64,000 nucleotides of DNA from Pigmentiphaga humi (GCF_900606115.1 NZ_UWPJ01000018.1:62001-126000); one strand, 5' to 3'; positions 27,433 through 36,923 are shown, counted from the first letter of the stretch. Numbers and translations: made by a program. Notes: generated by a model from the letters alone, not told the origin.

Positions 27433-30300
27433 TTACTTCGTCAGCACGACGCCTTTGAGGCGGCCGAAGGCCTGGTCCAGCAGGGCCTTGAGCTGCTCCA
27501 TGTGCTTGGAGTAGTAGCCGACCGCCGGCGATGCCGAGGCGGGACGGCCTGCGTAGGCGAGCTTCTGGCCGGCGGACATGTTCTCGTACAGATGGTGCTG
27601 CACGTAGAACCACGAGCCCTGGTTCTGCGGCTCGTCCTGCACCCAGACCACCTCGGTGGCGTTCGGGTACTTCTTGAACTCGGCCGTCAGGACCTTGTGC
27701 GGGAACGGATAGAGCTGTTCCACCCGCAGCACGGCCACGTCGTTGGCGCCGCGATCCTTGCGCGAGGCGACCACGTCGTAGTAGACCTTGCCCGAGCACA
27801 GCAGCACGCGCTTGACCTTGGCCGGATCGATGCCCTCTTCGACTTCGGGGATCAGCGTCTGGAACGAGCCCTTGCTCAGGTCGGACAGCGGCGAACCGGC
27901 GTCCTTGTTGCGCAGCAGCGACTTGGGCGTGAAGATGACCAGCGGCTTGCGGAACTGGCGGATCATCTGGCGGCGCAGCAGATGGAAGATCTGCGCGGCG
28001 GTGGTCGGCTGCACTACTTGCATGTTGGTGTCGGCACACAGTTGCAGGAAGCGCTCGACGCGGCCCGACGAGTGCTCGGGGCCCTGCCCTTCGTAGCCGT
28101 GCGGCAGCATCAGCACCAGGCCCGACTGGCGGCCCCACTTGGCTTCGCCCGAGCTGATGAACTGGTCGATCACGACCTGGGCGCCGTTGGCGAAGTCGCC
28201 GAACTGGCCCTCCCAGATGACCAGCGAGTTGGGCTCGGCGGTCGAGTAGCCGTATTCGAAGCCCATCACGGCTTCTTCGGACAGCAGCGAGTCGATGACG
28301 CGGAACGGCGCCTGCGCGTCGGACACGTTCTGCAGCGGCACGTACACGCCCGAATCCCAGCGCTCGCGCTTCTGGTCGTGCAGGACGGCGTGGCGGTGCG
28401 TGAACGTGCCGCGGCCCGAATCCTGGCCGGTCAGGCGCACCGGGTAGCCCGAAGCCACCAGGCTGGCGAAGGCCAGGTGCTCGCCCATGCCCCAGTCGAG
28501 GTTCATCTCGCCGCGCGCCATGGCGCGGCGGTCGGCCAGCACCTTCTCGACGATCGGGTGGACCTTGAAGCCTTCCGGCACCGTGGTGATGCGCTCGCCC
28601 AGGCGCTTGAGCTCGGCCTGCGGCATGGCGGTGTCGCCGGCGTCGGTCCACTTGCGGCCCAGGAAGGGCGACCAGTCGACGGCGTATTTGTTCTTGTAGT
28701 CGGTCAGGACCGGGTCGACCGTGTGGCGGCCTTCGTCCATCGCGGCGCGGAAGCGCTTGACGTATTCGTCGCCCTCGTCGGCGCCGATCACGCCCTGCAC
28801 CGCCAGCTTGTCGGCATACAGCTTGCGCGTGCCGGGGTGCTGGCCGATGCGCTTGTACATCAGCGGCTGGGTCAGCGCCGGGGTGTCCTGCTCGTTGTGG
28901 CCCAGCTTGCGGAAGCAGACGATGTCCACGACGATATCTTTCTGGAACTCGACGCGGAAGTCCAGCGCCAGGCGCGTGGCGAACACGACGGCTTCGGGGT
29001 CGTCGCCGTTCACGTGCAGCACCGGGGCTTCGATCATCTTGACCACGTCCGTGCAATACAGCGTCGAGCGCGTATCGCGGGGATCGGAGGTGGTGAAGCC
29101 GATCTGGTTGTTGATCACCAAGTGGACCGTGCCGCCCGTGCCGTAGCCGCGGGTCTGGGCCAGGTTCAGGGTTTCCATCACGACGCCCTGGCCGATGAAG
29201 GCCGCGTCGCCGTGCACCAGCACCGGCAGCACCTGCTTGCCGCCCTCCATGCCGCGGCGCTCCTGGCGGGCGCGCGCGCTGCCCTCGACCACCGGGTTGA
29301 CGATTTCCAGGTGCGAGGGATTGAAGGCCAGCGACACGTGGACGGGGCCGCCGCGGGTCGAGATGTCGCTCGAGAAACCCTTGTGGTACTTCACGTCGCC
29401 GGCAGCCAGGCCGCCGTCGTTGTACTTGCCCTCGAATTCGGCGAACAGGTCCTTGGGCATTTTGCCCAGGGTGTTGACCAGCACGTTCAGGCGACCGCGG
29501 TGGGCCATGCCCAGGACGACTTCCTGGATGCCGCATTCGCCGGCATGCTGGATCAGTTCGTCGATGGAGGGGATGAAGCTCTCCCCGCCTTCCAGCGAGA
29601 AACGCTTCTGGCCGACGTACTTGGTGTGCAGGTAGCGCTCCAGGCCTTCGGCGGCGGTCAGGCGGTCCAGCACGTGCTTCTTCTGGTCGGCCGACAGGCT
29701 GGGGGTGGCTTGCGTGCTTTCCAGGCGCTGCTGGATCCAGCGCTTGATGACCGGGTCGGACACGTGCATGAACTCGACGCCGATGCTGCGGCAATACGTG
29801 TCGCGCAGCGCCTTCACGATCTCGCGCAGCGTCATGTGCTCGGCGGTCGTGAAGTAGGTGTTGGTGGCGGAGTAGACCTTGTCCATGTCGGCCTCGGTCA
29901 GGCCGTAGAAGCTGGGCTCCAGCTCGGGGATCGCGGGGCGCTCCTGGCGCTGCAGCGGATCGAGGTCGGCCCAGCGCGCGCCCAGGTAGCGGTACGCGGC
30001 AATGATGGACTGGACGTGGACTTGCTTGCCGGCTACCGAGAGGTCGCTTTCGGCGGCGCGGGGCAGGAAGGCGTTGGCGCGGGCGCGCTGCGCGAAGGAT
30101 TCGATAACCGGGGCATGGGCCTGGTCGCGGGTCGATTCCTGGCCGTCGACCGCCGGTGTGTGCTGCAACTGGTCGAAATAGTTGCGCCAGTTGTCGGGAA
30201 CGGAACCCGGGTTGTCGAGGTAGGCCTCGTAGAGCTCTTCTACGTACGGCGCATTGCCCCCGAACAAATAGGAGGTGCTGGATTCTTGGATGCTGGACAT
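27433..30300 (-). CDS. odhA: 2-oxoglutarate dehydrogenase E1 component
   Basis: Thiamine-diphosphate enzyme that decarboxylates 2-oxoglutarate in the TCA cycle. The 955-residue length is typical. The N-terminal E2-binding helix region (SSTSYLFGGNAPYVEELYEAYL), GMAHRGRLNVL and the ThDP-binding GDAAFIGQGVVMETLN are all present. Also called sucA. The upstream leader (30303-30400) resembles the Burkholderiales sucA RNA motif. odhB follows after about 94 bases. Confidence 0.97.
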   Translation of the reverse strand: MSSIQESSTSYLFGGNAPYVEELYEAYLDNPGSVPDNWRNYFDQLQHTPAVDGQESTRDQAHAPVIESFAQRARANAFLPRAAESDLSVAGKQVHVQSIIAAYRYLGARWADLDPLQRQERPAIPELEPSFYGLTEADMDKVYSATNTYFTTAEHMTLREIVKALRDTYCRSIGVEFMHVSDPVIKRWIQQRLESTQATPSLSADQKKHVLDRLTAAEGLERYLHTKYVGQKRFSLEGGESFIPSIDELIQHAGECGIQEVVLGMAHRGRLNVLVNTLGKMPKDLFAEFEGKYNDGGLAAGDVKYHKGFSSDISTRGGPVHVSLAFNPSHLEIVNPVVEGSARARQERRGMEGGKQVLPVLVHGDAAFIGQGVVMETLNLAQTRGYGTGGTVHLVINNQIGFTTSDPRDTRSTLYCTDVVKMIEAPVLHVNGDDPEAVVFATRLALDFRVEFQKDIVVDIVCFRKLGHNEQDTPALTQPLMYKRIGQHPGTRKLYADKLAVQGVIGADEGDEYVKRFRAAMDEGRHTVDPVLTDYKNKYAVDWSPFLGRKWTDAGDTAMPQAELKRLGERITTVPEGFKVHPIVEKVLADRRAMARGEMNLDWGMGEHLAFASLVASGYPVRLTGQDSGRGTFTHRHAVLHDQKRERWDSGVYVPLQNVSDAQAPFRVIDSLLSEEAVMGFEYGYSTAEPNSLVIWEGQFGDFANGAQVVIDQFISSGEAKWGRQSGLVLMLPHGYEGQGPEHSSGRVERFLQLCADTNMQVVQPTTAAQIFHLLRRQMIRQFRKPLVIFTPKSLLRNKDAGSPLSDLSKGSFQTLIPEVEEGIDPAKVKRVLLCSGKVYYDVVASRKDRGANDVAVLRVEQLYPFPHKVLTAEFKKYPNATEVVWVQDEPQNQGSWFYVQHHLYENMSAGQKLAYAGRPASASPAVGYYSKHMEQLKALLDQAFGRLKGVVLTK

Positions 30301-30302
30301 GA

Positions 30303-30400
30303 TTTGCGCTTCACCTTGCCGGGTGTTTCACCCGTTCGATGCAGGACGGACCTTCCGCGACACGGCTCGGCCGATTAGCGGATAGCTAGTGCAGAAGGCG
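30303..30400 (-). promoter_or_regulatory. Candidate sucA RNA motif (cis-regulatory leader of odhA/sucA)
   Basis: The sucA RNA is a conserved structured 5' leader known only from Burkholderiales, upstream of sucA. Here the minus-strand leader holds CGGC-CGA-GCCG (30363-30373) and a perfect hairpin CGGGTG-AAA-CACCCG (30320-30334) close to the start codon, with GGAAGGTCC between them. The position immediately before the ATG and the hairpin layout match the published motif as I remember it. A covariance-model match is needed to confirm. Confidence 0.55.
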
Positions 30401-30632
30401 GTTGACAGAAAAATTACAGGACAGGACAACAAACCAATAAACTTGTAAAGCATAGCATTTAGGATCCGGCACCGCTCGGAAAACCCATTCGACTGTGGCG
30501 GTTTCCCCTACTGCCGGAAGGGCCGATCCTGCTGCTTCCACAGACCCGCCCCGCGCCGGATTGGTTCCTCCTCTCCAGCAAAAACGGGAAATGCCCCCAA
30601 AGCTCTTCCGCGACGCTTCTTCCGGCTGAAAA
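30401..30632. other. Intergenic region upstream of the odhA leader
   Basis: The rest of the 408-base odhA-gltA gap. It contains an AT-rich stretch at about 30405-30460, likely to hold the odhA promoter on the minus strand (TTTACA and TAATTT-like hexamers are present but not at good spacing). No gene is seen. Confidence 0.4.
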
Positions 30633-30662
30633 AAAACCGCCTGTCTCGCAACAGGCGGTTTT
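30633..30662 (-). terminator. Rho-independent terminator of gltA
   Basis: A perfect 12-base stem, AAAACCGCCTGT (30633-30644) with ACAGGCGGTTTT (30651-30662), and a 6-base loop. The A-run to its left is a T-run on the minus strand. It lies 47 bases past the gltA stop and separates gltA from odhA. Confidence 0.9.
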
Positions 30663-30708
30663 CTCTGAACGGCTGGGGCGGCGCCGGCGGCAAGCCGCCG
30701 GCACAGGA

Positions 30709-32019
30709 TCAACGCTTGTCCAGATCCGGCACGTCGCGCGAGGGCGAGCCGGTGAACAACTGGCGCGGACGGCCGATCTTGTAGTCCGGATCGGAGATCA
30801 TTTCGTCCCACTGGGCGATCCAGCCAACCGTGCGGGCCAGCGCGAAAATGGCCGTGAACAGCTGGGTCGGGATGCCGATGGCGCGCTGGACGATACCCGA
30901 GTAGAAGTCCACGTTCGGGTAGAGCTTGCGCTGGACGAAGTAATCGTCTTCCAGGGCGATCTTTTCCAGGGCCATGGCCAGCTTGAACAGCGGATCGTCC
31001 TGCAGGCCGAGCGCTTCCAGCACTTCGCGGCAGGTTTCCTGCATCAGCTTGGCGCGCGGATCGTAGTTCTTGTAGACGCGGTGGCCGAAGCCCATCAGGC
31101 GTACGCCCGAGTTCTTGTCCTTGACCTTGGCGACGAACTCGCCCAGCTTGTCGACGCCGCCGGCAGCCAGCAGGTCTTCCAGCATCTGCAGCGCGGCTTC
31201 GTTCGCGCCGCCGTGGGCCGGGCCCCACAGGCAAGCCACGCCCGCGGCGATGGCCGCGAACGGGTTGGTGCCCGACGAGCCGCACAGGCGCACGGTCGAG
31301 GTCGAGGCGTTCTGCTCGTGATCGGCGTGCAGGATGAAAATGCGGTCCAGCGCGCGCTCGATGACGGGGTTGACCACGTACTCTTCGCACGGCGTGGCGA
31401 ACATCATGCGCAGGAAGTTGCCCGTGTAGGACAGGTCGTTCTTCGGATAGACGTAGGGCTGGCCGATCGAGTACTTGTAGGCCATCGCCACCAGCGTGGG
31501 CATCTTCGCGACCAGGCGGATGGCCGAGATTTCGCGGTGCTTGGGCTGGGTGATGTCGAGCGAGTCGTGGTAGAAGGCGGACAGCGCGCCAACCAGGCCG
31601 GTCAGCACGGCCATCGGGTGGGCGTCGCGGCGGAAACCGCGCAGGAAGAATTGCAGCTGCTCGTTGACCATGGTGTGACGAGTCACCAGGTCATTGAACT
31701 CGGCCTTCTGCTTGGCGTTGGGCAACTCGCCGTTCAGGATCAGGTACGAGGTTTCCAGGAAGTCGCACTTGACCGCCAGTTGGTCGATCGGGTAGCCGCG
31801 GTAGAGCAGTTCGCCCTTGTCGCCGTCGATGTAGGTGATGCTCGACGAGCAAGCGGCGGTCGACATGAAACCAGGGTCCAGCGTGAACATCCCGGTTTGC
31901 GCGTACAGCTTGCGGATATCGACGACCGACGGGCCGATCGTGCCTTCATAAACCGGAAACTCGGCGCCCGGGCTCCCATCGGAGAAGGTCAGGGTCGCTT
32001 TCTTGTCGGACAGTTTCAT
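30709..32019 (-). CDS. gltA: Citrate synthase (type II)
   Basis: Condenses oxaloacetate and acetyl-CoA to citrate. The 436-residue length is that of the hexameric NADH-sensitive proteobacterial type. Catalytic motifs [23 protein letters not shown] and [15 protein letters not shown] are present. GAGGA six bases before the ATG at 32019 fixes the start. It follows sdhE on the same strand with a 48-base gap, so it may be the end of the sdhCDAB-sdhE-gltA operon, and it is followed by a strong terminator. Confidence 0.97.
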   Translation of the reverse strand: MKLSDKKATLTFSDGSPGAEFPVYEGTIGPSVVDIRKLYAQTGMFTLDPGFMSTAACSSSITYIDGDKGELLYRGYPIDQLAVKCDFLETSYLILNGELPNAKQKAEFNDLVTRHTMVNEQLQFFLRGFRRDAHPMAVLTGLVGALSAFYHDSLDITQPKHREISAIRLVAKMPTLVAMAYKYSIGQPYVYPKNDLSYTGNFLRMMFATPCEEYVVNPVIERALDRIFILHADHEQNASTSTVRLCGSSGTNPFAAIAAGVACLWGPAHGGANEAALQMLEDLLAAGGVDKLGEFVAKVKDKNSGVRLMGFGHRVYKNYDPRAKLMQETCREVLEALGLQDDPLFKLAMALEKIALEDDYFVQRKLYPNVDFYSGIVQRAIGIPTQLFTAIFALARTVGWIAQWDEMISDPDYKIGRPRQLFTGSPSRDVPDLDKR

Positions 32020-32067
32020 CGGGATTCCTCTTCCATCAAAACTATTACATACGGGACTTAGGCTGGC

Positions 32068-32331
32068 TCACACCGAACGCAGCCGCGTCAGCAAGTCCTG
32101 CATGGCAGGCGTCGCCAGCTCACCTTCCGGCTCCTTGCGGGCCAGCAGATAGTCCAGCAACTCGTTATCGGTCAGCTCGAGCAACCGTGTCAGCTCTGCC
32201 ACGTCGGTGTCCGTGAGCTGGGATTCGCAGGCGTCCAGGAAACGCGTCAGAATCAGGTCGTTCTCGAGCAGGCCCCGCCGGGCGCGCCAGCGCAGGCGTG
32301 TCCGGTCATGCAGGGAAAACTCCGGCACCAC
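32068..32331 (-). CDS. sdhE: FAD assembly factor SdhE
   Basis: Small protein that promotes covalent flavinylation of SdhA. The 87-residue length fits, and the RGxxE motif is seen in RARRGLLEND near residue 19. The start is one of two tandem GTG codons (32331 or 32328); GAGG overlapping the sdhB stop is placed to serve either. Only four bases separate it from sdhB, so it is translationally linked to its substrate's operon. Confidence 0.9.
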   Translation of the reverse strand: MVPEFSLHDRTRLRWRARRGLLENDLILTRFLDACESQLTDTDVAELTRLLELTDNELLDYLLARKEPEGELATPAMQDLLTRLRSV

Positions 32332-32335
32332 GGCC

Positions 32336-33052
32336 TCAGACCGCGCGCCGGGCCATCATTTCCTTGATCTTGCCTATCGCCCGGGTGGGGTTGAGCCCCT
32401 TGGGACAGACGTCGACGCAGTTCATGATGGTGTGACAACGGAACAGACGATATGGATCCTCGAGATTATCCAAACGTTCCCCGGTCGCTTCATCGCGGCT
32501 GTCGGCCAGGAAGCGGTAGGCCTGCAGCAGGCCGGCCGGACCGACGAACTTGTCCGGGTTCCACCAGAACGACGGGCACGAGGTCGAGCAGCAGGCGCAC
32601 AGGATGCACTCGTACAGGCCGTCCAGCTCTTCGCGCGCCTCGGGCGACTGCAGGCGCTCCTTCTCGGGAGGGGGCGCGTCGTTGATCAGGAAGGGCTTGA
32701 TCGAGTGGTACTGATTGAAGAAGTGCGTCATGTCCACGATCAGGTCGCGGATCACGGGCAGGCCGGGCAGCGGGCGCAGCACGATGGGCTGCTTCAGGTC
32801 GAGCAGGTTGGTCGTGCACGACAGGCCGTTCTTGCCGTTGATGTTCATCGCGTCGGAACCGCACACGCCCTCGCGGCACGAGCGGCGGAACGACAGGCTG
32901 TCGTCGACGTCGTTCTTGATGCGCACCAGCGCGTCAAGAAGCATTTTGTCGTTCGGGCCGAGCTCGACCTCGAGCTTCTGCATGTAGGGACGCTCGTCCT
33001 TGTCCGGGTCGTAGCGGTAGATCTCGAACTTCACAATGCGCTTGGCACTCAT
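32336..33052 (-). CDS. sdhB: Succinate dehydrogenase iron-sulfur subunit
   Basis: Carries the 2Fe-2S, 4Fe-4S and 3Fe-4S clusters that pass electrons from FAD to quinone. Cysteine motifs are in order: [32 protein letters not shown] and [17 protein letters not shown]. The length of 238 residues from the ATG at 33052 is right, with GGAG upstream. A long palindromic repeat separates it from sdhA even though both belong to one operon. Confidence 0.97.
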   Translation of the reverse strand: MSAKRIVKFEIYRYDPDKDERPYMQKLEVELGPNDKMLLDALVRIKNDVDDSLSFRRSCREGVCGSDAMNINGKNGLSCTTNLLDLKQPIVLRPLPGLPVIRDLIVDMTHFFNQYHSIKPFLINDAPPPEKERLQSPEAREELDGLYECILCACCSTSCPSFWWNPDKFVGPAGLLQAYRFLADSRDEATGERLDNLEDPYRLFRCHTIMNCVDVCPKGLNPTRAIGKIKEMMARRAV

Positions 33053-33074
33053 GAAAGACACTCCAAAATTTGTT

Positions 33075-33149
33075 CCCCCTACGCGCTGCGCGCGTCCCCC
33101 AGGGGGCGGTGCTGGCGGACCGGCGGAGCCGGATCCGCTGCCCCCTGGG
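33075..33149 (+). repeat. Modular palindromic intergenic repeat, copy 4 (short form)
   Basis: Located between sdhA and sdhB. It has a CGCGCTGCGCGCG hairpin, CCCCC-AG-GGGGG, then the core ACCGGCGGAGCCGG with GCGG/CCGC arms, ending CCCCCTGGG. Same orientation as copies 1 and 5, although the surrounding operon runs on the minus strand. Confidence 0.8.
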
Positions 33150-33168
33150 AAGGGGATGTAATAGCGGT

Positions 33169-34947
33169 TTAGAAGGTTCTCGCTTTGGGCGGGAAGCTGT
33201 CGACGGTCAGGGGCTTCAGCGTCACGGGCTTGTACTCGAGGCGGCTGCCTTCGGAATACCACAGCGAGTGGCGCAGCCAGTTCTGGTCGTCGCGCTCGGG
33301 GAAGTCGCTGTGCGCATGGGCGCCGCGGCTTTCGTTGCGGGCGGCGGCCGACACGATGGTCGCCTTGGCCACTTCGACCAGGTTGTCCAGTTCCAGCGCC
33401 TCGACGCGGGCCATGTTGAAGACCTTGGAATGGTCCTGGATCGCCGCGCTCTTGGCCCGTTCGGCCAGCTCGTTGATCTGCTGCACGCCCTCGTCCAGCA
33501 GGACCTGGGTGCGGAACACGCCGCAGTGGCGCTGCATGGAATTGCGGATGTCGTTGGCCACGTGCTGCACGCGCTCGCCCTGCTTGCGGCTTTCCATCGC
33601 GTCGACACGGCCCAGCGTGAAGTCGGCGGCGTCGGCCGGCAGGTCCTTGTGCGAACGCTGCTTCAGGCTGGAGGCGACGATGTGGTTGCCGGCGGCGCGG
33701 CCGAACACCACCAGGTCGAGCAGCGAGTTCGTGCCCAGGCGGTTGGCGCCGTGCACCGACACGCACGAGCATTCGCCGATGGCGTACAGGCCGTTGACCA
33801 CGGAGTTGGGGTTGCCGTCCTTGGGCACGACCACCTGGCCGTAGTAGTTGGTCGGGATGCCGCCCATCTGGTAGTGGATGGTCGGAACGACCGGGATCGG
33901 TTCCTTGATCGGGTCGACGTTGGCGAACTTGAGCGCGATTTCGCGGATCGACGGCAGGCGCTTGTTGATGGTATCGGCGCCCAGGTGGTCCAGCTTGAGC
34001 AGCACGTAGTCGCCGTGGGGGCCGGCGCCGCGGCCTTCCTTGATTTCCTGGTCCATCGAGCGCGACACGAAATCGCGCGGCGCCAGGTCCTTCAAGGTGG
34101 GCGCGTAGCGCTCCATGAAGCGCTCGCCGTCCTTGTTCAGCAGGATGCCGCCCTCGCCGCGCACGCCTTCGGTAATCAGCACGCCGGCGCCGGCCACGCC
34201 GGTCGGGTGGAACTGCCAGAACTCCATGTCTTCCAGCGGCAGGCCGGCGCGGGCGGCCATGCCCAGGCCGTCGCCGGTGTTGATGAAGGCATTGGTGGAG
34301 GCGGCCCAGATGCGGCCCGCGCCGCCGGTGGCCAGCACCGTGGTCTTGGCTTCGAAGATGTAGATCTCGCCGGTTTCCATTTCCAGCGCGGTCACGCCCA
34401 CCACGTCGCCTTCGGAATCGCGGATCAGGTCGAGCGTCATCCACTCGACGAAGAACTGGGTGCGGGCCGCGACGTTGCGCTGGTAGAGCGTGTGCAGCAG
34501 CGCGTGGCCGGTGCGGTCGGCAGCCGCACAGGCGCGCTGCACGGGCTTCTCGCCGAAGTTGGCGGTATGGCCGCCGAACGGGCGCTGGTAGATGGTGCCG
34601 TTGGGGTTGCGGTCGAACGGCATGCCGAAATGCTCGAGCTCGTAGACCGCGTTGGGAGCTTCGCGGCACATGAACTCGATGGCGTCCTGGTCGCCCAGCC
34701 AGTCCGAACCCTTGACGGTGTCGTACATGTGCCAGAACCAGTTGTCCTCGCTCATGTTGCCCAGCGAGGCGCCGATGCCGCCCTGCGCCGCCACGGTGTG
34801 CGAGCGGGTCGGGAAAACCTTGGAGAAGACGGCGACGCTCAGGCCGGCCTGGGCCAGCTGCAGCGAGCAACGCATGCCGGACCCGCCGGCGCCGACGACC
34901 ACCACATCGAACTGGCGGCGCGGAAGAGTAGAGTTAACGGCGGCCAC
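33169..34947 (-). CDS. sdhA: Succinate dehydrogenase flavoprotein subunit
   Basis: Oxidises succinate to fumarate with covalently bound FAD. The N-terminal FAD-binding fold [17 protein letters not shown] is followed by [17 protein letters not shown], which holds the flavin-linking His. Active-site stretches [15 protein letters not shown] and the C-terminal [18 protein letters not shown] are conserved. Length 592 residues. The start is a GTG at 34947, three bases after the sdhD stop, with GGAGA inside the sdhD end. Confidence 0.97.
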   Translation of the reverse strand: MAAVNSTLPRRQFDVVVVGAGGSGMRCSLQLAQAGLSVAVFSKVFPTRSHTVAAQGGIGASLGNMSEDNWFWHMYDTVKGSDWLGDQDAIEFMCREAPNAVYELEHFGMPFDRNPNGTIYQRPFGGHTANFGEKPVQRACAAADRTGHALLHTLYQRNVAARTQFFVEWMTLDLIRDSEGDVVGVTALEMETGEIYIFEAKTTVLATGGAGRIWAASTNAFINTGDGLGMAARAGLPLEDMEFWQFHPTGVAGAGVLITEGVRGEGGILLNKDGERFMERYAPTLKDLAPRDFVSRSMDQEIKEGRGAGPHGDYVLLKLDHLGADTINKRLPSIREIALKFANVDPIKEPIPVVPTIHYQMGGIPTNYYGQVVVPKDGNPNSVVNGLYAIGECSCVSVHGANRLGTNSLLDLVVFGRAAGNHIVASSLKQRSHKDLPADAADFTLGRVDAMESRKQGERVQHVANDIRNSMQRHCGVFRTQVLLDEGVQQINELAERAKSAAIQDHSKVFNMARVEALELDNLVEVAKATIVSAAARNESRGAHAHSDFPERDDQNWLRHSLWYSEGSRLEYKPVTLKPLTVDSFPPKARTF

Positions 34948-34950
34948 GAC

Positions 34951-35334
34951 TTAGATTCTCCACAGGATTTGAGCGGCATAGGCGATCGAACCCACCAGCC
35001 ACAGAACGGTCAGGACTTGCAGGGCCAGGCGGATGCCGGCCGGCTTGACGTAGTCCATCCAGATGTCACGCACGCCGATCCAGGCGTGGTAGGCGAGCGA
35101 AATGATGGCCAGGAAGGCCAGCAGCTTGCCCAGGGGGAAGCCGAGCACTTCGAAATTGAACAGGTGCACCCAGTTTTCGTAGGTGAATTCCGGAGTGATC
35201 AGGGCGCCGATGGCCAGGATCACCGTGTAGATGACCATGATGACGGCGGTGATGCGCTGGATGACCCAGTCCTTGACGCCGTAGTGGGCGCCGACGACCA
35301 GGCGCTTGCGGCCGATATTTTGCGGGGCGGACAT
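34951..35334 (-). CDS. sdhD: Succinate dehydrogenase membrane anchor subunit D
   Basis: A 127-residue cytochrome b-type anchor with three predicted membrane spans (VIMVIYTVILAIGALI, LGKLLAFLAIISLAYHAW, LALQVLTVLWLVGSIAYA). The haem-ligand region HAWIGVRDIWMDYVKP is typical. Its start overlaps the sdhC stop by one base (TGATG), so the two are translationally coupled. Confidence 0.94.
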   Translation of the reverse strand: MSAPQNIGRKRLVVGAHYGVKDWVIQRITAVIMVIYTVILAIGALITPEFTYENWVHLFNFEVLGFPLGKLLAFLAIISLAYHAWIGVRDIWMDYVKPAGIRLALQVLTVLWLVGSIAYAAQILWRI

Positions 35335-35747
35335 CAGAACACTCCGAACAGTTTCAAACCAAAGACGACGGTCAGCGCCAGGCTGACGACCATCACGGTG
35401 CCAGCGGTGCGCTGCGCCGTTTGCTTATCCAGTCCCTTGTGCAGATCCAGCGCCAGGAACCGGATGCCCGCACAGAAGTGGTGCAGGTATGCCCAGATCA
35501 GGCCCAGCAGGACGATCTTGACCAAAGGATGGGTGACGAAATCGTGGAATTGCGCGAAGCCGATCTCGGAAATCAGGCTGCGCTCGAACAGCGGCAGCAG
35601 GATCAGCGGCAGCGCCAGGAACAGCGCGAAGCCGGACACGCGGTGCAGGATGGACACCTTGCCGGCCCAGGGCAGCCGGTATCGCGCGATCTGCGAGATG
35701 TTGATATTTCTGTACTGTGGGCGGGGTTTTGCGGCAGAGTCGGACAT
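35334..35747 (-). CDS. sdhC: Succinate dehydrogenase cytochrome b556 subunit C
   Basis: A 137-residue membrane subunit. The signature RPQYRNINISQIARYRLPWAGKVSILHRVSG is at the N terminus, with haem and quinone residues in the helix containing HHFCAGIRFLALDLH. Three transmembrane segments are visible. The ATG at 35747 is chosen because longer in-frame starts add a non-conserved basic leader. First gene of sdhCDAB-sdhE, with a structured-looking leader (35804-35868). Confidence 0.94.
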   Translation of the reverse strand: MSDSAAKPRPQYRNINISQIARYRLPWAGKVSILHRVSGFALFLALPLILLPLFERSLISEIGFAQFHDFVTHPLVKIVLLGLIWAYLHHFCAGIRFLALDLHKGLDKQTAQRTAGTVMVVSLALTVVFGLKLFGVF

Positions 35748-35803
35748 CACGACCTCGGGTAAAGTAAGCAAACCATGAAAAGAACCATTGCAGCGTGGCT
35801 GCG

Positions 35804-35868
35804 CCTCAGGTGGACGCGTCCTGGGAGACGTGTCGCGCAAGCCGGGAAATATTCCCGCGAGCCTGAGG
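35804..35868 (-). promoter_or_regulatory. Inverted repeats in the sdhC leader
   Basis: CCTCAGG (35804-35810) pairs with CCTGAGG (35862-35868), and inside lies CGGGAA-ATA-TTCCCG (35843-35857). They sit 57 to 121 bases before the sdhC start, between gntR and sdhC. They could be protein-binding sites or RNA stems. No known motif is recognised. Confidence 0.35.
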
Positions 35869-35986
35869 TTTCCACCGGGGTTTCGGAGCCCGGCGCACAT
35901 GCGCCGCCCGAAAACCGCCGATTAAGGCAAACGTGCTATTTTCGCCCATTCAGCGCCGCTGTATCAAATCGTTCCCGGAACCCGCG

Positions 35987-36805
35987 TCAATTGAGGCTAT
36001 TCCGGTAGTGGTAATGCGAGGTCAGGTACAAGCCGCGGCGCATTTCCACCGGGCGGTCGCCATAGGTGAAAGAAATGCGCTCGACCTGCAGCAACGGGGT
36101 TCCCGGCGCGACATCCAGCAAGGCGGCCTCCGGCTCGCCGGCCGGGACCGCCCGTATTTTCTCGTCGGCGCGTATCATCCGCACCCCGAACTCGCTTTCG
36201 AACAAGCCGTACATCGGCCCCTTGTACTCGGCCAGCCGCTCGGCCGTGAGTCCCTTGAACAGGGCGCCGGGCAGCCAGATTTCATCGATGACCGTGGGAA
36301 TGTCGCCGAAGGACAGCACGCGGCGCACCAGCACCACCGCGTCGCCTGCGCGCAGCTCGAGCACCTTGGCGACTTCGGCTGGCGCGCGCAGGCGGCGGCA
36401 TTCCAGGAAGCGGCTGCGCGAACGCGCCTGCTTCCCATTGTCCGGCGCCAGGCGCAGAAAACGGAAACGGACCCGGTCCTCGTGGTGGGTGGCGACGAAA
36501 GTGCCCTTGCCCTGGCGGCGCAGCAGGATATTGTCGGCCGCCAGTTCGTCGATGGCCTTGCGCACCGTGCCCTGGCTGACCTTGAAACGCGCGGCCAGGT
36601 CCAGTTCGCTGGGGATGGCCTCCCCCGGTTTCCATTCGCCGCGGTCCAGGCTCTGCAGGATCAGGCCCTTGATCTGCCGGTACAGCGGGCTGAACGCCGC
36701 CCCCGGGCCGCCGGGAGCGCCCGGATCACCGGCCGCAGCGGCGCCTGCCGCCGCGGCGGCATCGGGCGAGGCAGACAGGCAGGGCGAACGGGGCTTGATC
36801 GGCAT
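35987..36805 (-). CDS. GntR-family transcriptional regulator with UTRA domain (HutC/FarR subfamily)
   Basis: A 272-residue regulator. An Ala/Gly/Pro-rich N-terminal extension (about 35 residues) precedes the winged helix-turn-helix (PLYRQIKGLILQSLDRGEWKPGE through VSQGTVRKAIDELAADNILLRRQGKGTFV). A C-terminal UTRA ligand domain (about 120-265) follows, with VRRVLSFGDIPTVIDEIWLP. It lies upstream of sdhCDAB and divergent from mdh, with a matching-type palindrome between it and mdh. GntR-family TCA regulators called SdhR have been proposed by comparative genomics in betaproteobacteria; this is a good candidate for one, acting on mdh and possibly sdh. Confidence 0.9.
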   Translation of the reverse strand: MPIKPRSPCLSASPDAAAAAGAAAAGDPGAPGGPGAAFSPLYRQIKGLILQSLDRGEWKPGEAIPSELDLAARFKVSQGTVRKAIDELAADNILLRRQGKGTFVATHHEDRVRFRFLRLAPDNGKQARSRSRFLECRRLRAPAEVAKVLELRAGDAVVLVRRVLSFGDIPTVIDEIWLPGALFKGLTAERLAEYKGPMYGLFESEFGVRMIRADEKIRAVPAGEPEAALLDVAPGTPLLQVERISFTYGDRPVEMRRGLYLTSHYHYRNSLN

Positions 36806-36860
36806 GGCCCGGATTGTGTCACAGCGTAACCTGCGATGTCCAACCGAAGCGCCAAAAAAA

Positions 36861-36886
36861 TCTTATGTCTTATATAAAACATAAGA
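36861..36886. promoter_or_regulatory. Palindromic operator between gntR and mdh
   Basis: Perfect 8-base arms TCTTATGT (36861-36868) and ACATAAGA (36879-36886) around a 10-base AT-rich centre that is itself nearly symmetric (CTTATATAAA). It ends nine bases upstream of the mdh -35 element, and the gntR start codon is 55 bases away on the other side. The form fits a GntR/HutC-type operator. The binding protein is inferred to be the adjacent regulator. Confidence 0.7.
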
Positions 36887-36894
36887 TAGGTTAA

Positions 36895-36923
36895 TTGACG
36901 CTCGTCCGCGATTTTTCTACACT
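36895..36923 (+). promoter_or_regulatory. Sigma70 promoter of mdh
   Basis: -35 TTGACG (36895-36900), a 17-base spacer, -10 TACACT (36918-36923). Predicted transcription start near 36930, giving a leader of about 175 bases before the mdh ATG at 37106. The palindromic operator lies directly upstream. No gene is supported in the leader. Confidence 0.65.

Noticed and set aside
26635-30378. A plus-strand open frame of about 1,247 codons opposite odhB and odhA
   Set aside because: Antisense to two unmistakable enzymes; His/Val/Gly/Arg-rich composition typical of antisense frames in high-GC genes, and no known domain.
30412-30417. A perfect TTGACA on the plus strand between odhA and gltA
   Set aside because: No plus-strand gene follows and no -10 is present at 16-18 bases; chance match in an AT-rich stretch.
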